NCBI GenBank assembly: GCA_024167805.1
Contig: CP099988.1
Location: forward strand, 2,240,001-2,304,000
Direction of reading: 5' to 3'
Source of the DNA: Methanobacterium sp. ERen5
Lineage (GTDB): Archaea > Methanobacteriota > Methanobacteria > Methanobacteriales > Methanobacteriaceae
Length of the DNA stretch: 64,000 bases
Shown here piece after piece: positions 9,580 to 19,623 of this stretch. How positions within the stretch are numbered: position 1 is the stretch's first letter; each line of letters begins with the position of its first letter. The notes under the pieces are model-generated. The model made no database searches. It was not told the DNA's origin and saw only the letters and a program-made list of their open reading frames with translations. The translations under genes were made by a program, and so were the position numbers.

Positions 9580-9672
9580 ATATTAGTAAGTTTTGAACTG
9601 CAACACTGGTGCTGCGGACCTAAAGGCTGTGAATTAGAAATAGTTTACGGAGAAATGATAGACGCAGAATAA
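9580..9672 (+). CDS. Candidate 30-residue Cys-containing peptide with ATA start
   Basis: GGGGGTGA at 9569-9576 is an excellent ribosome site; six bases after its GGGGGT is ATA, opening a 30-codon frame ending TAA at 9670. The peptide contains the core HWCCGPKGCELE and ends YGEMIDAE. There is no ATG, GTG or TTG in the frame between the upstream stop and the Cys motif. The three cysteines and the compact GPKG turn could bind metal. It is divergent from the PadR gene across the inverted repeat. The alternative is that this is chance; no family is recognised. Confidence 0.4.
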   Translation: MLVSFELQHWCCGPKGCELEIVYGEMIDAE

Positions 9673-9848
9673 ATAATTTGTTTTCAACCTAAAAACCCAA
9701 ATATTTTTTTTTTAGAAATTCAAATTTTATTATTTTTTAAAAATCTACGACCCTAACAATTAGTTTTAACTCAATTAATTTAAATCACATAGCTAGTTCC
9801 AAAAGAGAATAAAAACTGACTTCAACTGGGAAAAATGAAAAAATATAG

Positions 9849-10240
9849 TTAAACTGTTTTAAATCTTAAAATGTAGTTGGATTTGAACTGGTTTTCTCCC
9901 TTATCCTCAACTGATCCCTTAAGTAAGGTTATGGTGTACCGAGTGTTCATAACTGATGTGATGAGTACTGTTCCAGATATTGCACCAGATTTTAGTTGTT
10001 GTACACTTGTCCATTTTTTGTATTAACCAAAGGTTGGATTATTCCGAGTGTGGAGTAAATAATACTTCATTCCATTTTGGAGATAACCATTTAAAGGATC
10101 GTGGTAGGTGTTAAATTTATCTTGACGCATATTTATAATAACATTTAATGAACCACCAATCCCAACTGTGGTATGACCGCCACCATACTATATCGAACAC
10201 TTAAATAAAGTTCAACCTTAAAACTCTATTGAATCTGTTA
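9849..10240 (-). pseudogene. Decayed gene remnant with in-frame stop
   Basis: On the minus strand a readable protein trace runs from about 10240 (KVELYLSVRY) through a frame change near 10190 into YGGGHTTVGIGGSLNV, then LLHTRNNPTFG, an in-frame TAA, YKKWTSVQQLKSGAISGTV and on to NYILRFKTV with a stop at 9849-9851. The amino-acid composition on both sides of the TAA is protein-like and in one frame. At least two lesions and no start make it a pseudogene. Parent family not recognised. Confidence 0.5.
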
Positions 10241-10421
10241 TTTTGGATTTACCACTAGAATATTTTTGAATCTCATTTTTTGTATGTTTAGATCAAGTGT
10301 TTGTAAAAAAAATATTAGTTTATCTAAAAACAAAGATATAAACTAGTAAATAGTTATTGAAAATTAAATATTCAAAATGTTATAGAATTTGATGGATTCA
10401 AATGAGGATGGTTATTTTTAA

Positions 10422-11288
10422 ATGACAAAAGAAGCAGCTAAAACAGCAATGGGTTCTACATTTATGATTGCTGTTGAACAATCGTTCCCAGAAGAACAAA
10501 GAATAATAACAGACAAACTGGCATACCCAATTTTACCCTTGAGTTACAGATTACTGGTTAAGCTGTTTAACATAAAATTCGTGAGGCATTGGATTATAAA
10601 CACAACTGAAACCAGCACACCAGGATTGTGGAGCGGAATCATGCTCAGAAAGCTTTATATCAACCACAAAATTAACAATTCCTCGTCTGAAATAGGACAA
10701 GTGGTTAATTTAGGAGCTGGCTATGATACAATGGCCTACACTCTCTCATCATTATCTAATATGTCAGTATGGGAACTAGACCAAAAAGGCGTTATTGAAA
10801 CCAAAACCCAAAGACTTGAAACCAGTTTGGGCGAAGTACCAAAAAATGTTAAACTCTTAGCAACGGATTTTGATCATGAAGATGTTGGCCATGCACTTAA
10901 AGAACAAGGATTTCAGGAGGAAATGCCCACATTCTTCATATTAGATGCTGTGACTCAGTATTTGGATGAGGAAAGTGTTAAAAAAATGTTCACATTTTTA
11001 TCCCAAGCTCAAACTGGCAGTAAACTGATATTCACCTATGTTTTAAGGGAATTTATAGAGGGTGTTGAAATGTACGAAATGAAAAATCTCTACAAAAAAT
11101 ATGTATTCCCAAAGATCTGGAAATTTGGACTCTTCACCCAGGACACTGAGGAATTTCTAGAAGGATACGGATGGAAACTAATCGAAGATCTTGAAGCTGA
11201 TGATATCCACGACGACTATATCAAACCCAACAACAGGAACCTTAAAACTACAAATCTCGAGAGAATAGTCTACGCAGAAAAGATCTAA
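10422..11288 (+). CDS. SAM-dependent methyltransferase, LCM/PPM1-like (TIGR00027 type)
   Basis: A 288-residue cytoplasmic protein. The S-adenosylmethionine-binding motif I is VVNLGAGYDTMAY (about residues 88-100), followed by the acidic end of strand 2 (VWELDQKGVIETK) and a post-motif LDAVTQYLDEESVKKMF. This is the leucine-carboxyl-methyltransferase-like family, which in prokaryotes methylates carboxyl groups or hydroxyls of small molecules. The substrate cannot be told from sequence. The ATG at 10422 is preceded directly by an in-frame TAA, so the start is fixed. It stands alone and is followed by the T-rich repeats at 11289-11321. Confidence 0.85.
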   Translation: MTKEAAKTAMGSTFMIAVEQSFPEEQRIITDKLAYPILPLSYRLLVKLFNIKFVRHWIINTTETSTPGLWSGIMLRKLYINHKINNSSSEIGQVVNLGAGYDTMAYTLSSLSNMSVWELDQKGVIETKTQRLETSLGEVPKNVKLLATDFDHEDVGHALKEQGFQEEMPTFFILDAVTQYLDEESVKKMFTFLSQAQTGSKLIFTYVLREFIEGVEMYEMKNLYKKYVFPKIWKFGLFTQDTEEFLEGYGWKLIEDLEADDIHDDYIKPNNRNLKTTNLERIVYAEKI

Positions 11289-11321
11289 CTGACTACTTTT
11301 TTGACTACTTTTTTGACTACT
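11289..11321 (+). terminator. Triplicated T-rich terminator-like repeat
   Basis: Directly after the methyltransferase stop, the unit TGACTACTTTTTT occurs twice and a third time as TGACTACTA. The two T6 tracts on the coding strand are suitable archaeal termination signals. The repeated unit could have arisen by slippage. Confidence 0.4.
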
Positions 11322-11444
11322 AATCCTTAGGTTTTTATTTGGACTAGCAATTTTTTCATGAAATTTTCCATGAATCTAGAATCAGTTAGATCTAGAATTA
11401 GAAAAAAGAATGAAGGAAAAAATTTTAAATAAGAAAGTTAGGAT

Positions 11445-12038
11445 CTACATTTTTAGATCGTAGGTTTCAGATATTGAACCCTTATTTTTCCATGTTGGAG
11501 AATTTAGTTTGCTGCTTTTTGACGATGTATCGCAGATTAATTGGGTTCCATTTTCGAGGAGAACCACAGGCCAAACATGGCCATAAACACTTCCACTCAT
11601 GAACTGCACAGCACCGGAATAATCGAATTTTGTAGCGTTATGTGGTATTCCTGCAGCTCTGCAGAGAGCTATAAATAATCTGGCTTGATCACAACAATTT
11701 CCTTCACCTAAAACTGCAGTTTGAATTGCGAAGTGTTTTGAATTATAGTACATGGGTTTTTCATACTTCACATGACTATGCATCCACTTAAAAATAGCTT
11801 TAACAATATTGTAACGTGAATCAGTACTATTTTTAGTCACATTTTTGGTTATGTTGGTTGCTAGTTCTTTGATATATGGATGTTCACATTCGTAGTAACC
11901 ATTAACTTTAACTCCGTTATTGATGCTATTGTCTGTGGCATATGCAAGATTGGAAACACCTGTCATTGCTATGAACATTCCACAAATGAATACAAGTGAC
12001 ATAATTCTTTTTAAACAATTACTTCTGTACCATTCCAT
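11445..12038 (-). CDS. Secreted transglutaminase-like cysteine protease-fold protein
   Basis: A protein of about 197 residues with a signal peptide (n-region with Arg/Lys, h-region IMSLVFICGMFIAMTG, cleavage after NLAYA). The transglutaminase-like domain shows the full catalytic triad: Cys in GEGNCCDQARLF, His in YGHVWPVV and Asp in LICDTSS. In Methanobacteriales such domains occur in surface proteins and are thought to remodel pseudomurein or peptides. The ATG at 12038 lies ten bases from GGAGGT; a TTG nine bases further upstream is too close to that site. This copy is only the catalytic domain, without the pseudomurein-binding repeats found in longer relatives. Confidence 0.85.
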   Translation of the reverse strand: MEWYRSNCLKRIMSLVFICGMFIAMTGVSNLAYATDNSINNGVKVNGYYECEHPYIKELATNITKNVTKNSTDSRYNIVKAIFKWMHSHVKYEKPMYYNSKHFAIQTAVLGEGNCCDQARLFIALCRAAGIPHNATKFDYSGAVQFMSGSVYGHVWPVVLLENGTQLICDTSSKSSKLNSPTWKNKGSISETYDLKM

Positions 12039-12304
12039 TACCTTCAAAACCTCCTATTAAATCTTCAGATATTAATAACCTACTAAGTGTTAAATTTAAG
12101 ATGTAAAAGTTTAGACATATAAACATTTCGCTTTTATATGTAGGATATTGAATTTGTTGTGATGGTTAGGTCATGGATAATATATCAAGAAAAAATCGAA
12201 CTGTCACAGCAAATCACAGTTTTGCAACATTATATTTAATATTAAATCAATAATTATTATTACTAATTTGTTAGCGATTAATTGTTACCAAGGAGATCGT
12301 GAAA

Positions 12305-12652
12305 ATGGATGAAAATCTAAAATTTATACTCTACTTCTTAATTGGAGGATCTATCCTGGCATTAGTGGCCTACCTTGGATCTAAAGACAGGGGAGTTATG
12401 GCATCATTTTTAACTGGAGCCCCGATAATGACGCTGTTGAGTGTCATTGCAATCTACTTTGAAAGTGGCAATAAATGTGCATCTGATTACCTAACAGGCT
12501 TACTATACTTAACACCGGCATGGATAATTTTCTTAACAATAATGCTTTACCTCATGGCAAATATGAAAATAATACCTTCATTAATAGCTGGAACCATTAT
12601 CTACATGATAATAGCCACTTTAACCATTACACTAAAATCAATATACAGTTAA
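12305..12652 (+). CDS. DUF3147 family membrane protein
   Basis: A 115-residue protein with four hydrophobic helices. Features typical of DUF3147 (GlpM-like) are visible: YFLIGGSILALVAYLGSK at the N-terminus, SFLTGAPIMTLLSV, then YLTGLLYLTPAWIIF. Function unknown. I use the ATG at 12305, with AAGGAGAT seven bases upstream, rather than the GTG at 12299 that touches the ribosome site. Confidence 0.8.
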   Translation: MDENLKFILYFLIGGSILALVAYLGSKDRGVMASFLTGAPIMTLLSVIAIYFESGNKCASDYLTGLLYLTPAWIIFLTIMLYLMANMKIIPSLIAGTIIYMIIATLTITLKSIYS

Positions 12653-12869
12653 AATACTAATTATTAACACAGATAACTATAGATTGATTAGAAAATAAGT
12701 TTTAAATCTCATTTTTTTGGGGGGAGGGAGGTTTAATCTTCCTAATAATAATCATTTTAGATAATATTACTCATGATTTATCATTATAACAACTTTTATA
12801 TAATTAAACTCTTAAATTTAAATTGAACTTTTAAGTTTGGTTCGTATCAATCAAGATGGAACTGAAAAT

Positions 12870-13013
12870 ATGACAGAAACTAAGATAGAATTCAAATGTT
12901 TGAAATGTGGAACCCACTACGATCCGAACATCAACCTTGAATGTCCAGTATGTGGAAAACAACAGAAATTATCAACCCCTCCTAATTCAAAACATATCAT
13001 AAAAACACATTAA
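12870..13013 (+). CDS. 47-residue zinc-ribbon protein
   Basis: A short frame starting at the ATG at 12870 and ending TAA at 13011-13013. The product has two CxxC knuckles, KCLKCGTHYD and ECPVCGKQQK, spaced 12 residues apart, the pattern of a small zinc ribbon. Such mini-proteins are common in methanogens, and may bind nucleic acid or partner proteins. Upstream is a TATA-like TTTATATAATT near 12796 but only a weak ribosome site, so translation may start on a short or leaderless message. Confidence 0.7.
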   Translation: MTETKIEFKCLKCGTHYDPNINLECPVCGKQQKLSTPPNSKHIIKTH

Positions 13014-13176
13014 CTCCAAAAAAAAACTCCTATCAAACTAGAATCATTAAAAATTAATTTTTTCAATTTTTTTTTATTTACTAATTTCAAAAAAAATAAA
13101 GGAATTAATTTAAAAAAATGATAAAAAAAATGAAAAATAGTTGAAATACTGATTCATATCAATACAGGTTTTATAG

Positions 13177-14894
13177 TTAACTTTTTCCTGTTTTAAACTT
13201 AATAATAGTTGTTTTAGCTAAGTTATTGCTTGCATTATCCTTTAAAGCTCCAGATGGGATATAAATCTGATAAGTATTATATGCAAATCTTTTACTTACC
13301 ATCTTAATATTCAGTGTGTTATTTTTTATTGATTTGTTGATTCCAACTTTTTTCCTGTTTTCAAATTTTTAATATAAATATTCGACCATTTATTGCTTGT
13401 TTTAATGTTTTCACTGAATTTAATTGATATTGGTGCCGTTCTTGAAAATCCTTTTGAATTATAAGTGTTAGATGAAACCACCTTTGGAGCAATCTTATCA
13501 ATGGTGTACTTTTCTGTATAAACTGGGGATTTTTTACCATTTAGTATTGCCATAAACTTTAGTATGCTTGTGGTTTTAATGGTAAATGGACCATTATACT
13601 TTTTGCTTTGATTTGTTGGTGTGGTGTTGTTTAAAGTGTAATAAATTGTTCCATTTGCATTCATTTTAAGAACAATATTCCTATCAGTATTGTACAGCCC
13701 TGTTTTACAGTTGACAGTTGCTGTAAGGTTTATATCCTTAACAGGATCTTCAATTTTGTTATTGTAGACTATGGTGTCTACTGCATTGATAAATGCATTT
13801 GCATCTGAATCTTTTTTAGTGAGATTATCGTACATGTATGTTTCATAAATTATGGTGGGCATTCCATATTTTGCAATAGGCATTGTAACATATTTTGGAC
13901 TTGTAGGATCTGGTGGAGTGTATACAACTAAAAATGGCATTTGGCTGATTATTTGATTTGCGTAGGTGGTTGTGATACTCGTATTTGAAATGGGATATAA
14001 AAATCGGGCATAATTATAACCACTATCTAAATAATGATTTTCATGAATATCCAACGTTAAAACTGGGTTTTCTTTAGGAACATCAGGCACTATAAACCGC
14101 TGACCTAACAATTGTCCGTTCATTCTTCCCTTACTATAATCATCTGCATCTTGAGTAACGTGTATCTTGTAAATAACATATCTTTTAGTGAGATTCAATG
14201 TCTGGTTTAACAATGCATTGGCAATGGCTGTGTGTATACCATTTTCTTGAGGATGTAATCCCACAATAAGGACTATCGTTTGATTTGAGCTTTGATTACC
14301 ATACACTTCTTTTTCAACATAACCATAACTTGTGTAACCTAAAAGATTTGTACAATTTATCTTATTTGAAACGAAGTACCACGAAGTTAAATTAACATTT
14401 TCCTGTAGAACATGGGTTGTTTTATACGAATTTAAAATATGAGAGTACATATAAACCAATGAATCAAAGCCTATGGTATTTCCAGTGCTTATTTGAGTAG
14501 CATAATTAGGTGCACGTCCATTAGAATCCATAAAATCCTTCACTCGCTTTGCGATATCCAGATATTCCGTTGAATTTAAGTTACTCTTTGTGATATTTTC
14601 TGAAGAATTGGTTGCATTACCATAAATTCCGAGATTAATCAGATCGTTTGATGTACTGTTTATATTTAATATCACTGTTGTTAATAGCTCTAAAAATTGT
14701 GGCATATCCACCACAGATCCAGAAATATTTAAATCAACTGGAAGTGTATTATTTGCATCAACATAGGATAGTATTGAATCTGTTGCATTGATCACTTGGT
14801 CAGATGTGAAAGACACAGGTTCTGCGGCAGATACAGCAGGCATACTTAGAATAAATATTAAAATTAAAATTTGAGTTATAATAGATTTTTGCAT
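13177..14894 (-). CDS. Secreted pseudomurein-binding M14-like (AstE/aspartoacylase-type) peptidase, one frameshift
   Basis: Signal peptide (to about residue 26), then two pseudomurein-binding-repeat-like units (about 31-76 and 113-160: YLDIAKRVKDFMDSNGRAPN). A zinc carboxypeptidase-like domain follows: HPQEN (about 217) supplies a HxxE pair, LDIHENH (about 284) the third ligand, and YET (about 353) the catalytic Glu. After it come a chitobiase-C-terminal-like domain (IYYTLNNTTPTN) and a Big-type Ig domain. The frame breaks at a T6 run, 13348-13353; with seven bases it continues to the stop at 13177 (ending IIKFKTGKS), giving about 572 residues. It probably trims or cuts amide bonds in the pseudomurein wall. 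The substrate is inferred, not shown. Confidence 0.8.
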
Positions 14895-15255
14895 TTCAGT
14901 CACTATTCATTTTTTTTAGTAATAATTACACTTACAATTATTATGCTCACGAACATATATATTCTTTGAATAATTAGCTAAATTTTAAAGGGTATTTCAA
15001 TAAACGAATCTATATTATTGTACTGGATAATGTAAGTCTCTGTAAATGATGAAATTTGTAAGATTAACAATGAAAAAGCTTGAATTACTAGAGGACTCGC
15101 TATTTTTACTCGCAAATTTGATAAAATAGTTCTAACATCTAAAAGAAGGACAACTATGGGTGATGAAGAGCTAGTTACATCAATTAAATTGAATTTTAAT
15201 AAAATTGTATTGAGGGTTGTTTCAAGTTAAAAAAATGGAAAATTGGATAACAGTT
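14895..15255. other. Intergenic region, possible short coding trace
   Basis: About 360 A+T-rich bases. On the plus strand an open stretch from about 15090 to 15230 reads TRKFDKIVLTSKRRTTMGDE and on to VLRVVSS, but it has no ribosome site or credible start; it may be a gene fragment or chance. The divergent promoter of the peptidase gene must lie near 14905-14960. Confidence 0.3.
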
Positions 15256-18200
15256 TTATTTTTTAACTGCTATTCCTCCAATTACCATTAATAGACCCAC
15301 TATGAGTGGTGCGATTGGCAGTCCTGTGTTTGGTAGTTTAGTGTTGTGGTTGGTGTTATTCACTGTTTCGTTGGTGTTGTTATGGTTGTTTCCTGTTCCA
15401 TTGCTGTTGGTGTTTTTTAGTACTTCGATGATTGGTGCACTGTTTTGTGTGACATTTGTTGTGGTGTTTGATGTTATGGTTGGTATTATGTTGTAGTTTC
15501 CATTTTCTAGTGCTTTGAGTGTGATTTTGAGGTTTGGATCTCCCACAACCACGTTGTTTAATGTCCATGTGAGTGTTCGTGTTACTGGATCAAATGTCCA
15601 GTTTCCACTGTCACTGTTTCCGGTTATAAATTCCAGTCCTGCAGGTATTTTGAAACTTACAACTACGTTGTTTGCTGTGTCTGGTCCGTTGTTTCCGAGT
15701 TTGTAGTTTATGGTGAATGTTTCACCAACCTTTGGATGTGTGTTGATCACTGTAGTTTTTATGTAAAGCCCGGCCCATGAGGTCACATTCAAGTTACCAA
15801 TACCATGGCTTCCAAAGTATTCATTGTCTCCAATAAAATTGGCGTTTACAATGAAATTTCCAGAATTATTGGCTGTGTAATTTAGTGTTGCTGTTCCTGT
15901 ATTGTCTGTTACGGCTGTTCCTACGGATTGGTTGTTGATTGAGAAGTAAATGGTTTTTCCTGTGAGTAAATTGCCATTTTCATCGATCAAAACAGCTTTT
16001 AACACAGTTTTATCACCATTTTTAATGGAGGCATTGTTGACTGTGAGCTGTGTGTTAAATTCACTAACTTTCAGAGTTCCCTGGTCTCCAGAATATCCGT
16101 AGATTTTGTCCTGATCAAATAATACTGCTAAATCCCAATTTCCAATACCCTGAGTTATGGTGTAACTTAGTGTTGCTGTTCCTGTAGCGTCTGTTGTGGC
16201 TGTTCCAATTATTTGATCGTTGATTTTGAAAGTTATGGTTTTTCCTGTGAGTAAGTTCCCGTATTCATCTCTCAATGTGGCCTTCAGGTTAACAATATTT
16301 CCATGTTTTCCATTGACGTTTTGCACTTCCATATCTGTATTTATAGGTTCTATAACAAGCACGCCATGATCTGATGAACTAGAATAGAAATCATCTCCAT
16401 CAAAATCAACTAATATGGTTGTTCCACCTATGTATTGTGTTACGTTGTAACTCAAAGTTGCTGTTCCTGTGTTGTCTGTTGTGGCTGTTCCTACACTACC
16501 CCCTAATACATTAAATGTAATTGTTTTTCCAGCGATAGGATCTCCGTTAACATCTTTTAAAGTAGCTATGAGGTTCACAAATTCTCCATGTTTACCTTTA
16601 ACCTCTTTAATATGGGTTTCTGTACTAATTGGGTTCACTGTGAGTGTTGCTTTGCCTGTTGCAGCTGTGTAAATATTATCTGCATCGGTGTTTGCTGTTA
16701 TTGTGTAACTTCCAATTTTTTGGTTTACAATGTAATTCAGTGTTGCAGTTCCTGTAGTGTCTGTTGTGGTTGTTCCGATAATATTGCCGTTTAAATAGAA
16801 TGATACGGTTTTTCCAGAAATTGAGTTTCCACTATCATCTGTTAAAGTGGCTTTTACACTCGATGAGTATCCATGTTTAGCTGTAACATCATTCACAGTT
16901 AGTTTAGCTTCTATAGGATTTACTGTGAGTGTTGCTTTGCTTGTTGAAGCGGCATAGATATTGTCCCCATCGTAGTTTGCGGTTAGTAAGTAGCTTCCCA
17001 CTGTTTGCGTTATGATGTAATTCAGTGTTGCTGTTCCTGTGTCGTCTGTTATGGCTGTTCCAATTGTTTGACCGCTTATTTGGAAGGTCAATGTTTTCCA
17101 AGCCAATGGATTAAAGTTTTCATCCACTAATCTGGCTTTAATATTTGCAGTGTATCCATGATTGCCCTCAATATCTTGCAATCTAAGCTCGGTCTTTATA
17201 GGGTTCACTGTGAGTGTTGCTTTGCCTGTTGCTGCTGTGTATATGTTGTCTGCTTGTGTGTTGGCGTTTATGATGTAGGTTCCGAATATTTGTTGTACGA
17301 TGTATTCTATTGTTGCTGTTCCTGTGCTGTCGGTTATGGCTGTTCCAATTGTTTGACCGCTTATTTGGAAGGTTACGGTTTGTCCTTTGATTGGGTTTTG
17401 GTTTTCGTCTTTTAGTGTGGCTGTTATGCTGGTTTTGTCTCCGTGTTTAGCGTTTACATTGTTTACTGTTATTTCTGTTTTAATTGGGTTTACAGTAAGC
17501 TTTCCAATATTCATATTTGGGGCATACATTTCACTGCCACCGTACTCAGCCCTTATTTCGTAAATCCCATCTCCATTACTGATATTGTAACTGAATACAG
17601 CAGTTCCATCATCATCTGTTTTTCCAGTACCCACATTGTCTCCGTTTACCAAGAAACTAACAGTCTGTCCAGAAATAGGTTTTCCATATTTATCCTTTAG
17701 CACTGCTTGGAGATTCACATTCTCTCCATGTTTGCCAGTAACATCAGGCACAGTAATGGAAGTAGTGATCTTGTTAACAGTTAGTTTAGATATGTATGGT
17801 GATGGTTCGTACTGATTGGTTCCTCCATATGTTATAATGATATTATAACTACCAGAGTTTCCAGTTATTGTGTAGTAGACTGTTACATCACCGTTGCCGT
17901 TGGTGGTGCCACTTAAATTGCTGTTGTTGATGTTGAAATATACTTTCTGCCCTTCTAGAGGATTTCCATATTTATCCTGTAAATGGGCCTTAATTGCAAC
18001 CTTATCACCAACTTCACCAGTCACATCGCCAGAGGAAATTTGGGTAGGTATTAGCATCACAAATAACCTGCCGGAGGCACTGCTGTTACCATAAATGGTA
18101 CCTGTTCCATCGTATATTGCATTTATTGTATATATTCCTGCGTTCCATGAAGATGGAATGGTCCAAGTTGTTGTTGCTATTCCGTTAGCTACCTGAACTT

Positions 18201-19623
18201 TAATTTGACTGTCGTTAACTATGAAGGTTACATATCCACCATCTGCAGGGTTGCCGTCTTCATCCTTAACATGTGCAGTTAGTTTAATTTTTTCTCCAGG
18301 GTAGTTTTGAACGTTATCAACAGTTGTGGTTGTTTTGAGTGGAAGCACATCAATCATCGATGCAAGAGTTTGGTTGCATGATTTTGCACCGATATTTGCA
18401 GTTCCTAACTCTGTTCCAGTGTAAACAACTGATGCCGTTCCATTTTCTACAATGCTTGGCGTTGTGATCTGTCCCTTATCTGTTGAAAAGTCAACAACTA
18501 AACCATCGGGTATGTGGTTAATAGAAGGGTCTATTGCACTCACTAGTTTAGTAGATGGATCGTAAAGGTTGTTGAAGTCAGCTGTAACTGTGGTTGTTTT
18601 ACCATATTTAACATTTGTAGCGTTTAATACCATGCAGATCCAATTATCTGCAATGTACATACCACCAATGCCATCTGGACCTTTATTTGAACCCCACCAG
18701 CAACTGGTCATATTCAAATAATTGTCTATCTCATTATACATGTTGTTAAAGGGGATGTATCCTCCGACTCCGATAGAACCGCTGTATGCCAGGTTTCCAA
18801 CAAAACTGCAGAACCTAAAGTTTACGTTACTGTTACCTCTTTGACTAATTGGATCAGCAAATGGATCCTCTGCTTGACAAAGTATTCCTCCCTTATTTTG
18901 GGCGGTGTTGTTAATGAAACTACAGTTGGTGATATTCTCAGCACCTTTAAATGTAAAAATACAACCTCCGAAATATCCAATATTACCAATGAAACTGCAG
19001 TTGTTCATATTGAGTGTTCCGTTGGTGTAGATTGTTCCTCCACAATCCGTACTTAAAGAAGCATCGTTGTTGAGAAAATCAGTATTTGAAATATTTAGTG
19101 TGCTGGAACCATCACTTGCAATTGCCGAACCACCCCCAAGGAAGCCCCAGATTGTTGTGCTGTTTGAAAATACACAGTTCTCCACAGTTGTTTTACCATG
19201 ATTATATATGCCTGCGCCATATTCACTTTTTCCATTGGTTATGGTTAAATTTTTGAGTACGAAGTTGATATTATTGTCTATTAAGAATATTCTGGATATA
19301 TTTGATCCGTTGATGATTGTTTTGGTTTTTCCCGCCCCTATGATGGTCATGTCGTGGTTTATTTCTATGTTGGTGTTACCAATTCCATTGTAAGTTCCAT
19401 TTGATATCGATACAATTCCTCCGGTATTCACAGTGGCTGTTGCATTTTTTATGGTTAACTTAGCAGTTTGTGGAGTTAATCCACTATTTGCATCGTTTCC
19501 TGAAGATCCATTAACATATATATGGTCTCCAGATGCAGCTGATGCACTATTCATGCATATGAGCATTGAACAGCCAAATATAAGTAGTACAAGTAATCTT
19601 TTTGTAATTAAACTTTTTTTCGT
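15256..19623 (-). CDS. Giant adhesin-like protein: beta-helix, nine Ig-like repeats, DUF11, LPNTG-type C-terminus; ACG start
   Basis: About 1455 residues. Read from ACG at 19623, six bases after GGGGGT, it has a complete signal peptide (KKSLITKR, hydrophobic core, NSASAA). The first ATG in the frame, at 19566, lies inside that core and would destroy it. Domains: beta-helix with GAGIYNHGK-type rungs (about 25-300), nine invasin/Big-like Ig repeats of about 95 residues, each with KHG and GTATL-Y signatures and a TLTVNPI junction, one DUF11 domain, and a C-terminus KLPNTGLPIAPLIVGLL followed by VKK. The end looks like a sortase sorting signal. A paralogue with five repeats follows at 19973. Role inferred: cell-surface attachment. 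Confidence 0.85.
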   Translation of the reverse strand, partial: TKKSLITKRLLVLLIFGCSMLICMNSASAASGDHIYVNGSSGNDANSGLTPQTAKLTIKNATATVNTGGIVSISNGTYNGIGNTNIEINHDMTIIGAGKTKTIINGSNISRIFLIDNNINFVLKNLTITNGKSEYGAGIYNHGKTTVENCVFSNSTTIWGFLGGGSAIASDGSSTLNISNTDFLNNDASLSTDCGGTIYTNGTLNMNNCSFIGNIGYFGGCIFTFKGAENITNCSFINNTAQNKGGILCQAEDPFADPISQRGNSNVNFRFCSFVGNLAYSGSIGVGGYIPFNNMYNEIDNYLNMTSCWWGSNKGPDGIGGMYIADNWICMVLNATNVKYGKTTTVTADFNNLYDPSTKLVSAIDPSINHIPDGLVVDFSTDKGQITTPSIVENGTASVVYTGTELGTANIGAKSCNQTLASMIDVLPLKTTTTVDNVQNYPGEKIKLTAHVKDEDGNPADGGYVTFIVNDSQIKVQVANGIATTTWTIPSSWNAGIYTINAIYDGTGTIYGNSSASGRLFVMLIPTQISSGDVTGEVGDKVAIKAHLQDKYGNPLEGQKVYFNINNSNLSGTTNGNGDVTVYYTITGNSGSYNIIITYGGTNQYEPSPYISKLTVNKITTSITVPDVTGKHGENVNLQAVLKDKYGKPISGQTVSFLVNGDNVGTGKTDDDGTAVFSYNISNGDGIYEIRAEYGGSEMYAPNMNIGKLTVNPIKTEITVNNVNAKHGDKTSITATLKDENQNPIKGQTVTFQISGQTIGTAITDSTGTATIEYIVQQIFGTYIINANTQADNIYTAATGKATLTVNPIKTELRLQDIEGNHGYTANIKARLVDENFNPLAWKTLTFQISGQTIGTAITDDTGTATLNYIITQTVGSYLLTANYDGDNIYAASTSKATLTVNPIEAKLTVNDVTAKHGYSSSVKATLTDDSGNSISGKTVSFYLNGNIIGTTTTDTTGTATLNYIVNQKIGSYTITANTDADNIYTAATGKATLTVNPISTETHIKEVKGKHGEFVNLIATLKDVNGDPIAGKTITFNVLGGSVGTATTDNTGTATLSYNVTQYIGGTTILVDFDGDDFYSSSSDHGVLVIEPINTDMEVQNVNGKHGNIVNLKATLRDEYGNLLTGKTITFKINDQIIGTATTDATGTATLSYTITQGIGNWDLAVLFDQDKIYGYSGDQGTLKVSEFNTQLTVNNASIKNGDKTVLKAVLIDENGNLLTGKTIYFSINNQSVGTAVTDNTGTATLNYTANNSGNFIVNANFIGDNEYFGSHGIGNLNVTSWAGLYIKTTVINTHPKVGETFTINYKLGNNGPDTANNVVVSFKIPAGLEFITGNSDSGNWTFDPVTRTLTWTLNNVVVGDPNLKITLKALENGNYNIIPTITSNTTTNVTQNSAPIIEVLKNTNSNGTGNNHNNTNETVNNTNHNTKLPNTGLPIAPLIVGLLMVIGGIAVKK
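15780..18340 (-). repeat. Nine tandem Ig-like domain repeats (about 285 bp each)
   Basis: Within the giant adhesin, units of about 95 codons recur nine times. The phrases for GTAITDxTGTATLNY and TAATGKATLTVNPI recur almost unchanged between neighbouring units. The first two units are the most divergent. The neighbouring paralogue has five units, so copy number has changed since duplication. Confidence 0.8.

Noticed and set aside
9849..10190. Pyrrolysine readthrough of the internal stop
   Set aside because: The stop is TAA, not TAG, and the rest of the gene also has a frame change and no start, so decay is simpler.
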